Positions 1-5,044 of a stretch of 12,142 bases of DNA are shown piece after piece. Positions within the stretch are counted from its first letter, which is position 1; the number at the start of each line of letters is the position of its first letter. Both the position numbers and the translations under genes were made by a program. The notes under the pieces were generated by a model. The model ran no database searches. It worked only from the letters and a program-made list of their open reading frames with translations, and was not told the origin of the DNA. Source of the stretch: UBA7359 sp964392105 (lineage in GTDB: Bacteria; Pseudomonadota; Gammaproteobacteria; Eutrophobiales; Eutrophobiaceae); NCBI GenBank assembly GCA_964392105.1, contig CAYMPA010000094.1, positions 1 to 12,142 on the forward strand, read 5' to 3'.

Positions 1-207
1 ATATGCGGCCTTTTTTATAAGTACTCCAATTTTTCTATAATGCCGTATTTACACATTAATATAGAGGGTATTAATACACTAAAAAATTTAGGAAAATAAT
101 TTTGTATCTTGTTGTATTTACTTGTACTATCTTGTCCCTTGTTGCACTACCCCAAAATAGAAATTTCTCTTTATATTTCATAAGGATAGGGTAGCTGTAG
201 AAATGAA
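1..207. mobile_element. Probable terminal segment of an integrative element (no gene)
   Basis: This AT-rich stretch has no plausible coding sequence and stops where an isolated tRNA-Val 3' half begins. Integrases of the tyrosine recombinase family commonly insert elements at tRNA anticodon or T loops and leave a displaced 3' half at one end. I infer that this DNA is the end of such an element, whose body lies left of the window. It contains four copies of CTTGT starting at 108, 121, 131 and 138, possibly integrase arm sites. A GC-rich hexamer followed by a T run at 6-16 could be the distal arm of a terminator whose other half lies outside. No integrase gene is visible, so the element's type and present mobility are unknown. 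Ordinary spacer next to a decayed tRNA is the alternative. Confidence 0.4.
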
Positions 208-253
208 CTTGACATGGTAGGGGTCGTTGGTTCGAGTCCAATCGTGCCTACCA
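208..253 (+). pseudogene. 3' half of tRNA-Val(GAC), probable attachment-site scar
   Basis: From 208 the sequence reads as the tRNA-Val(GAC) 3' half. It has an anticodon loop with GAC at 211-213, the 3' anticodon strand GGTAG (216-220), variable region GGGTC (221-225), T stem GTTGG/CCAAT (226-230, 238-242) around loop TTCGAGT, 3' acceptor strand CGTGCCT (243-249), discriminator A and an encoded CCA (251-253). The partners are missing: the bases just upstream do not supply CTACC for the anticodon stem, a D arm or an AGGCACG acceptor strand, so it cannot fold as a tRNA. The break falls at the anticodon loop, a typical recombinase crossover point. A tRNA-Val just upstream of thrS is, to my knowledge, also found in Pseudomonas, so the gene probably stood here before insertion. 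Confidence 0.8.
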
Positions 254-258
254 ATTAA

Positions 259-336
259 TAGGGATTAGGGTGTAGGGATTAGGGAATGGTTAGTTGTAAT
301 AGATTTACCACCCCCTATAACCTATCCCCTAAATCC
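259..336. repeat. Direct repeat and imperfect palindrome after the tRNA-Val scar
   Basis: The 12-mer TAGGGATTAGGG occurs twice with a 14-bp period (259-270 and 273-284). Downstream, the segment around 307-336 ending CCCCTAAATCC is an approximate reverse complement of this block, so the region can form a long imperfect hairpin. It may have served as the terminator or processing structure of the original tRNA-Val transcript, or it may be a dispersed repeat. No gene lies here. Confidence 0.45.
294..321 (+). promoter_or_regulatory. Possible sigma-70 promoter for thrS
   Basis: A -35-like TTGTAA (294-299, four of six consensus positions) and a -10-like TATAAC (316-321, five of six) are separated by 16 bp. 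Transcription from here would give a thrS leader of roughly 150 nt that includes the 394-469 hairpin. It overlaps the palindrome at 259-336. This is a match by eye in AT-rich DNA and is weak evidence alone. Confidence 0.28.
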
Positions 337-393
337 AGATTTAGACCACAATCCTTTATACACGTGACCTGTTGTGGGGGTCACCACTGATTA

Positions 394-469
394 AGAGGCT
401 ATTCGGTAATAATGAATCGAAGCGAAAAAGAGCATTTGCAGACGGTTCACTTATTACCGAATAGCCTCT
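394..469 (+). promoter_or_regulatory. Long hairpin in the thrS leader abutting the SD
   Basis: Positions 394-412 and 451-469 are a perfect 19-bp inverted repeat. The stem continues, after one bulged C at 450, with seven more pairs (413-419 with 443-449, one G-U), leaving a 23-nt loop at 420-442. It ends two bases before the AAGGAG of thrS (472-477). In E. coli, ThrRS represses its own mRNA by binding leader hairpins that mimic the tRNA-Thr anticodon arm. The position here fits a comparable translational operator, but I see no anticodon-like threonine loop. A dispersed palindromic repeat is an equal alternative. A smaller hairpin (GTGACC/GGTCAC, 364-369 and 379-384) lies just upstream. Confidence 0.6.
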
Positions 470-482
470 ACAAGGAGCAGTT

Positions 483-2408
483 ATGCCCACGATTACGTTA
501 CCGGATAATAGTCAGCGCGAATTTGAACAAGCGTTGACTGTCATGCAAGTCTCAGAATCAATCGGTCCAGGTCTGGCCAAGGCAACTCTGGGTGGGATGG
601 TCGATGACAAACTTGTCGATGCATCCTATCTCATTGAAAATGATAGTAAATTAAGGATTATAACCGATCGTGACCCGGAAGGTTTAGAGATGATTCGGCA
701 TTCATGTGCCCATCTTATGGCACAAGCTGTTAAAGAGCTTTACCCGGAAGCACAGGTCACAATTGGTCCAACCATTGAAGACGGTTTTTATTATGACTAT
801 GCCTACGAACCCGGTTTTACACCTGATGACCTGATTAAGATAGAAAAAAAGATGTTGGAATTAGCAAAAGCCGATCTTGCTGTTACACGTTCTGTTAAAA
901 CAAGAAATGAAGCGGTTAAGTTCTTTCGAGATATGGGTGAAGAATACAAAGCGCAAATCATCGAATCGATCCCGCAAGATGAAGAGCTTTCTCTTTATAC
1001 CCAGGGTGAATTCACCGATTTGTGCCGCGGTCCGCATGTACCAAGTACAGGAAAGATTAAAGCCTTTAAATTGATGAAACTGGCAGGGGCATACTGGCGG
1101 GGAGATTCCAATAATGAAATGCTTCAACGTATCTATGGTACCGCCTGGCAGGATAAAAAGTCTCTCAAGGCTTATTTGAGACGCCTGGAAGAGGCGGAAA
1201 AACGTGACCACAGAAAGTTAGCCAAGAAACAGGATCTATTTCATTTTCAGGAAGAGGCCCCGGGTATGGTATTTTGGCATCCGAAGGGCTGGGCAATTTA
1301 TAAAGTTGTGAAACAATATATCAGTTCGAAGATGTTGGAGCATGGTTATCAGGAAATCAATACACCACAAGTTGTTGATCGAAGTTTATGGGAACGTTCA
1401 GGGCATTGGGATAAATTCAGAGATGATATGTTTACTACCAGTTCTGAGAGTCGCGAGTATGCAATCAAGCCAATGAACTGTCCCTGTCACATTCAGGTAT
1501 TCAACCAGGGTTTAAAAAGTTATCGGGAATTGCCATTACGCCTGGCTGAATATGGCTCCTGTCACCGAAATGAGGCATCAGGCACCTTACATGGATTAAT
1601 GCGTGCACGTAATTTCACCCAGGATGATGCTCATATCTTCTGTACCGAGGATCAGATTCAGGACGAGGTATCAAAATTTATCGATATGCTGTTTGAGGTC
1701 TATCGGGATTTTGGCTTTGATGATGTCATTATTAAACTTTCGACTCGTCCAGAAAACCGGGTGGGGAGTGATGAAGTCTGGGATAAAGCCGAGCAAGCAC
1801 TTGAATTAGCATTGAATAACAAGGGCCTTGAGTGGGGATTACAGCCGGGAGAAGGGGCATTTTATGGGCCGAAGATTGACTTTTCACTAAAGGATTGTAT
1901 TGGTCGGGTATGGCAATGCGGGACGATCCAGGTCGATTTTTCCATGCCTGGGCGGCTTGGTGCAAGTTATGTTAGTGAAGACAGTTCCAGGCAGGTTCCA
2001 GTCATGCTCCATCGTGCCATTGTTGGTTCAATGGAGCGATTTATAGGTATTTTGATCGAGAATTATGCAGGCACATACCCGGTTTGGCTGGCCCCAATTC
2101 AGGCCGTAGTGATATCAATTACTGAAAATCAAAGTGAGTATGCGAAAAAAGTGTCAGAAATCTTGAAAAACCAGGGCTTTAGGGTCGAAGGCGACTTGAG
2201 AAATGAAACGATCGGGCTTAAAATCCGCGACCACGCAATGCAACGCGTTCCGTACCAGATTATTCTCGGCGCGCGTGAACAAGATGATAATACTGTGGCC
2301 GTGCGTACGCGAGAAGGCGAGGATCTAGGGGCAATGTCTCTGGACAGTCTGATTCAACTTCTTAATAAGGATATCGCGTGCCTCGGCCGTGCTAATTTGG
2401 AGGATTAA
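483..2408 (+). CDS. thrS: Threonyl-tRNA synthetase
   Basis: Class II aminoacyl-tRNA synthetase that charges tRNA-Thr in the cytoplasm and edits mischarged Ser-tRNA-Thr. At 641 aa it is within one residue of the E. coli enzyme. A TGS domain spans about 1-62. The editing domain follows with HSCAH (His73, His77) and TDLCRGPH (Cys181, His185). The catalytic core carries the zinc ligands Cys333 (in MNCPCH), His384 (in DDAHIF) and His510 (in MLHRAIVGS), each matching an E. coli ligand. The anticodon-binding domain covers roughly 535-635. The ATG has a good SD, AAGGAG at 472-477 with a 5-nt spacer. It is the first gene of the operon; infC starts three bases after its stop. Expression may be controlled through the leader hairpin at 394-469. 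Confidence 0.97.
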   Translation: MPTITLPDNSQREFEQALTVMQVSESIGPGLAKATLGGMVDDKLVDASYLIENDSKLRIITDRDPEGLEMIRHSCAHLMAQAVKELYPEAQVTIGPTIEDGFYYDYAYEPGFTPDDLIKIEKKMLELAKADLAVTRSVKTRNEAVKFFRDMGEEYKAQIIESIPQDEELSLYTQGEFTDLCRGPHVPSTGKIKAFKLMKLAGAYWRGDSNNEMLQRIYGTAWQDKKSLKAYLRRLEEAEKRDHRKLAKKQDLFHFQEEAPGMVFWHPKGWAIYKVVKQYISSKMLEHGYQEINTPQVVDRSLWERSGHWDKFRDDMFTTSSESREYAIKPMNCPCHIQVFNQGLKSYRELPLRLAEYGSCHRNEASGTLHGLMRARNFTQDDAHIFCTEDQIQDEVSKFIDMLFEVYRDFGFDDVIIKLSTRPENRVGSDEVWDKAEQALELALNNKGLEWGLQPGEGAFYGPKIDFSLKDCIGRVWQCGTIQVDFSMPGRLGASYVSEDSSRQVPVMLHRAIVGSMERFIGILIENYAGTYPVWLAPIQAVVISITENQSEYAKKVSEILKNQGFRVEGDLRNETIGLKIRDHAMQRVPYQIILGAREQDDNTVAVRTREGEDLGAMSLDSLIQLLNKDIACLGRANLED

Positions 2409-2414
2409 TTTATC
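2399..2414 (+). promoter_or_regulatory. SD and non-canonical ATC start of infC
   Basis: GGAGG at 2399-2403, inside the last codons of thrS, lies eight bases before an in-frame ATC at 2412. No ATG, GTG or TTG precedes the conserved IF3 N-terminus in this frame after the thrS stop. In E. coli infC starts with AUU, and IF3 represses its own synthesis by discriminating against such codons. An AUC start would allow the same autoregulation here. Confidence 0.85.
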
Positions 2415-2927
2415 AGCGTAGAAAAGAAGACACGCCTTAATGAAGATATTACTTCACCGGAGGTGAGGTTAATAAATGCAGAAGGCGAACAGGTTGGTGT
2501 CGTGTCAATTAATGAAGCTCAACAACTCGCTGAGGACTCCGAATTAGATTTGGTAGAAATAGTGCCCAATGCAGAGCCACCCGTTTGCCGAATCATGGAT
2601 TACGGCAAATATGTATTCGATCAGAATAAGAAAAAGCATGCTGCTAAAAAGAAACAAAAGCAGATACAGGTTAAGGAAATCAAGTTCAGACCTGGAACAG
2701 AAGACGGCGATTATTATATTAAGTTAAAGAATTTGATTAAATTCCTGACCAATGGTGACAAGGTCAAGATTACACTCCGGTTTCGTGGTCGGGAAATGGC
2801 ACATCAAGAACTTGGAAGTAAGATGTTGAAGAGGATAGAAGCCGATCTTGAAGAATATGGAATGGTCGAGCAATTTCCAAAAATGGAAGGCAGACAGATG
2901 GTAATGGTACTGGCATCGAAGAAATAA
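2412..2927 (+). CDS. infC: Translation initiation factor IF-3
   Basis: IF3 binds the 30S subunit, keeps it apart from 50S and checks the start codon and initiator tRNA. I start it at ATC 2412, which gives 171 aa. The N-terminus then reads TRLNEDITSPEVRLI, matching the conserved start of the family. Starting at the first common codon (GTG 2463) would remove this conserved segment and lacks as good an SD. Family landmarks follow: LDLVEIVPNAEPPVCRIMDYGKY, shown here as LVEI, PPVCRIMDYGKY in the N domain, a lysine-rich linker (KKKHAAKKKQKQ), then the C domain with VKEIKFRPGTEDGDY and ITLRFRGREMAHQELG. It sits three bases after thrS, implying coupled translation, and is followed by a 105-nt gap carrying a heptamer array before rpmI. 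Confidence 0.95.
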   Translation: MSVEKKTRLNEDITSPEVRLINAEGEQVGVVSINEAQQLAEDSELDLVEIVPNAEPPVCRIMDYGKYVFDQNKKKHAAKKKQKQIQVKEIKFRPGTEDGDYYIKLKNLIKFLTNGDKVKITLRFRGREMAHQELGSKMLKRIEADLEEYGMVEQFPKMEGRQMVMVLASKK

Positions 2928-2931
2928 AAAT

Positions 2932-3016
2932 CGTATTACGTGAAATGTGAAGCGTGAAACGTAATATCAAGATACGAGATACGAACAGCGATATACGTAA
3001 TACAAGATACTAGAAA
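2932..3016. repeat. Degenerate heptanucleotide tandem array between infC and rpmI
   Basis: From 2932 the gap reads as twelve 7-bp units with one extra T at 2967: CGTATTA, CGTGAAA, TGTGAAG, CGTGAAA, CGTAATA, then CAAGATA, CGAGATA, CGAACAG, CGATATA, CGTAATA, CAAGATA and CTAGAAA. The shared pattern is roughly CGNRATA. Two units are exact repeats of earlier ones and several differ by one or two bases, suggesting a decayed microsatellite. CGTATTACGT near 2932 can pair with ACGTAATA at 2959-2966 or ACGTAATAC at 2995-3003, giving alternative hairpins. It lies just upstream of the rpmI SD (around 3019-3024). Confidence 0.75.
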
Positions 3017-3032
3017 TATTGGAGTTATTGAA

Positions 3033-3230
3033 ATGCCCAAGATGAAAACAAACCGCGGTGCTGCAAAGCGTTTTTCACGTACTGCATCAGGAAAATTTAA
3101 ACACTGTCAGTCGCATCGTAGCCATATTTTGACCAAAAAGAGTACCAAGCGTAAACGTCAGTTACGTGCAATGCTTGCTGTTCATGATAATGACCAGAAG
3201 GCAGTCGCCCGAATGGTTCCGTATTTATAG
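3033..3230 (+). CDS. rpmI: 50S ribosomal protein L35
   Basis: Small basic protein of the large ribosomal subunit, 65 aa, the usual family length. The N-terminus MPKMKTNRGAAKRFSRTASG and the internal HILTKKSTKRKRQLR are signature L35 sequences. The start has a TTGGAG SD at 3019-3024 with an 8-nt spacer. rplT follows after 15 nt, the usual L35-L20 pair. In E. coli, L20 represses translation of this pair by binding structures upstream of rpmI. Here that region is replaced by the heptamer array at 2932-3016, and I could not identify an L20 operator by eye. Confidence 0.96.
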   Translation: MPKMKTNRGAAKRFSRTASGKFKHCQSHRSHILTKKSTKRKRQLRAMLAVHDNDQKAVARMVPYL

Positions 3231-3245
3231 AGAGGATTTGAAGCA

Positions 3246-3605
3246 ATGCCCAGAGTAAAACGTAGTGTTACCGCACACGCCAAACATAAAAAAATTATTG
3301 ATCAGGCAAAAGGCTATCATGGTCGACGCAAGAATGTATTTCGTGTTGCTAAACAAGCCGTAACCAAGGCTGGACAATATGCGTATCGTGATCGTCGTCA
3401 ACGTAAGAGACAATTTCGGGCGCTTTGGATTGCCCGGATTAATGCTGCAGCACGGGTACATGGTCTTTCCTACAGTCGTTTTATCGATGGTTTAAACAAG
3501 GCATCGATTGAGGTTGATCGTAAAGTACTGGCTGATTTAGCTGTATTTGATAAAGCCGCTTTTGGTGCATTAGCAAACCAGGCTAAATCCTGCCTCGCCA
3601 GTTAA
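3246..3605 (+). CDS. rplT: 50S ribosomal protein L20
   Basis: Binds 23S rRNA early in large-subunit assembly and in E. coli also acts as the translational repressor of its operon. The 119-aa product is one residue longer than E. coli L20. It has the basic N-terminal arm MPRVKRSVTAHAKHKKII, the GYHGRRKNVFRVAKQAV segment and the globular C-terminal part with RALWIARINAAAR and LADLAVFD. The SD AGAGGA (3231-3236) precedes ATG 3246 by nine bases. A 212-bp gap with an inverted-repeat element separates it from pheS, where E. coli has the pheM attenuator; I find no Phe-rich leader peptide there. Confidence 0.96.
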   Translation: MPRVKRSVTAHAKHKKIIDQAKGYHGRRKNVFRVAKQAVTKAGQYAYRDRRQRKRQFRALWIARINAAARVHGLSYSRFIDGLNKASIEVDRKVLADLAVFDKAAFGALANQAKSCLAS

Positions 3606-3639
3606 TCTTTTTATATAATTGAAAACAGGGAAAGGCTTA

Positions 3640-3784
3640 CGCGACTGTGTGAAAACTACTGCACTTGGGGAAATATTTGGTGTTATTGTTGGTTCAAATT
3701 GCTCATTTATTATTTATAAACTCCGCATTCTCACCAAATTTTGTTTAGCCTGACCTTCGTTCGCGACGTTTTCACATAGTCCCG
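3640..3784. mobile_element. MITE-like inverted-repeat element between rplT and pheS
   Basis: A 145-bp segment is bounded by 17-bp inverted repeats (3640-3656 and 3768-3784) matching at 15 positions. The left one reads CGCGACTGTGTGAAAAC and the right, reverse complemented, CGGGACTATGTGAAAAC. A second inverted pair lies inside (ATTTGGTG against CACCAAAT). There is no credible gene; a GTG-started run of about 35 codons from 3649 resembles no protein I know. Such structure suggests a non-autonomous transposon remnant mobilised by a transposase elsewhere. I see no clear target-site duplication. It stands where the pheST leader would be expected. Confidence 0.6.
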
Positions 3785-3817
3785 ATCCTTATCTCCTTAT
3801 TTATACAGGCTGAAAAT

Positions 3818-4798
3818 GTGAACGATACCGAGAAACTACAAGCTCAGGCTTTATCAGAAATTGAATCAGCAACTGATCTAAATCATCTAGATCAGATTAG
3901 AGTCAATTACCTCGGTAAAAAAGGTCAACTCACACAACTATTAAAGCAACTCGGGAAATTGCCTGCTGAAGAAAGGCCACAGGCAGGTCAAATCATTAAC
4001 CTTGCCAAGGTGGCAGTCCAGGAAGCGATTGAATCACGCAAAATCGCACTTGAAGATGAGCGTTTAAACGAACAAATCAAACAAGGACGTATAGATATCA
4101 CTTTGCCGGGCAGGGGAACCAAACGTGCGGGCCTACATCCAATAACGCTAACATTACAACGTATTGAATCACTTTTTCAACAGATCGGTTTTGATGTCGT
4201 TGAAGGACCAGAAGTTGAAGATGATTATCATAATTTCGAAGCTCTTAATATACCAGCACACCATCCCGCACGTGCGATGCACGATACGTTTTATTTTCCT
4301 GATGGACGTTTGTTAAGGACACATACCTCATCAGTACAGATTAGAATTATGCAAAAAGATGAGCCACCATTTCGTTTTATAGCGCCTGGTCGTGTTTATC
4401 GATGCGATTCAGATATGACGCATACGCCGATGTTTCATCAAGTTGAAGGGCTTATTGTTGATGAATCGGTTACTTTTGCAGAATTAAAAGGACTGTTGAT
4501 CGGTTTTCTGGAAATCTTTTTTGAAAAAGAATTAAAAACACGTTTTCGTCCTTCTTATTTTCCTTTCACTGAACCCTCTGCAGAGGTTGATATTTTGGGT
4601 GAGCGTGGTTGGTTGGAAATTTTGGGGTGTGGCATGGTACATCCAAACGTGCTGAAGAATGTTGGTATAGATCCAGAAAAATATACAGGTCTTGCCTTTG
4701 GCATGGGTGTTGAACGTTTAGCCATGCTTTATTACGGCGTTGATGATTTAAGGCTATTCTTTGATAACGATTTGCGGTTTTTGGAACAGTTTCACTGA
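3818..4798 (+). CDS. pheS: Phenylalanyl-tRNA synthetase alpha subunit
   Basis: Catalytic subunit of the class II (alpha-beta)2 enzyme that charges tRNA-Phe in the cytoplasm. The 326 aa compare with 327 in E. coli. An N-terminal coiled coil spans about 1-85. The catalytic domain shows GLHPIT, EVEDDYHNFEALNIP, HHPARAMHDTFYF, motif 2 around FIAPGRVYRCD (188-197), THTPMFHQVEGL, FRPSYFPFTEPSAEVD, and motif 3 with GLAFGMGVERLAML (291-304). The residue corresponding to the amino-acid-pocket Ala294 of E. coli is alanine. The start is GTG at 3818; the overlapping ATG at 3816 is followed at once by a stop. The SD is weak (ACAGG, 3805-3809). Unusually, 246 bp separate it from pheT. Confidence 0.96.
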   Translation: MNDTEKLQAQALSEIESATDLNHLDQIRVNYLGKKGQLTQLLKQLGKLPAEERPQAGQIINLAKVAVQEAIESRKIALEDERLNEQIKQGRIDITLPGRGTKRAGLHPITLTLQRIESLFQQIGFDVVEGPEVEDDYHNFEALNIPAHHPARAMHDTFYFPDGRLLRTHTSSVQIRIMQKDEPPFRFIAPGRVYRCDSDMTHTPMFHQVEGLIVDESVTFAELKGLLIGFLEIFFEKELKTRFRPSYFPFTEPSAEVDILGERGWLEILGCGMVHPNVLKNVGIDPEKYTGLAFGMGVERLAMLYYGVDDLRLFFDNDLRFLEQFH

Positions 4799-4851
4799 TT
4801 TAAGGATACTTCTAAAAATGCACTTTTTCCTTAATAACATAGCAGTAAGTA

Positions 4852-5005
4852 GCATTCGCATAAGCAGAACGCAGACACGCTGTAAATACGGTCGCTTCGG
4901 ACTCCTGTCCTCTCGCGACACTAATACATCCTTGTATGTCGTCCCTGTACGCTCGAGCGCAGCATCCTTGCTGCACACGGTCTGCTTGTCTGATTATGCA
5001 AATGC
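4852..5005. repeat. Inverted-repeat element with TCCT/AGGA-loop hairpins between pheS and pheT
   Basis: A 154-bp element is bounded by imperfect inverted repeats of about 25 bp (4852-4876 and 4980-5005), both beginning GCATT then C or T then GCATAA when read inward. Inside are three short hairpins with the identical plus-strand loop TCCT: GGAC-TCCT-GTCC (4899-4910), ATACA-TCCT-TGTAT (4924-4937) and GCAGCA-TCCT-TGCTGC (4959-4974). On the minus strand the loops read AGGA, and 4926-4937 read ATACAAGGATGT. Open frames across it on both strands (4761-5036 plus, 4812-5024 minus) look like translated repeat, not genes. It may be a dispersed structured repeat, a MITE, or the template of an antisense RNA. 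Confidence 0.7.
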
Positions 5006-5044
5006 ATATGCAACAAAAACACATGTAAATGGATAAATCAGACC

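Noticed and set aside
188..207. Remains of the 5' half of tRNA-Val (a GTAGCTG stretch resembles a D-arm entry)
   Set aside because: It is too short and too close to the anticodon loop, and it does not pair with the 3' acceptor or anticodon strands. Chance resemblance is likelier.
420..442. A tRNA-Thr anticodon mimic in the thrS leader loop
   Set aside because: The 23-nt loop has no seven-base anticodon-like loop with a threonine anticodon, so E. coli-style mimicry cannot be claimed.
2932..3016. A CRISPR-like repeat array
   Set aside because: Units are 7 bp, contiguous and degenerate, without spacers.
3606..3817. A pheM-like leader peptide and attenuator before pheS
   Set aside because: No ATG-started short frame rich in Phe is present. 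The only sizeable run, from GTG 3649, lies inside the inverted-repeat element, has no SD and few Phe codons.
4761..5036. Small proteins on both strands between pheS and pheT (plus 4761-5036; minus 4812-5024 and 4754-4978)
   Set aside because: All overlap the inverted-repeat element, overlap each other, have skewed cysteine-, arginine- or alanine-rich content and no SD. They look like translated structured repeat.
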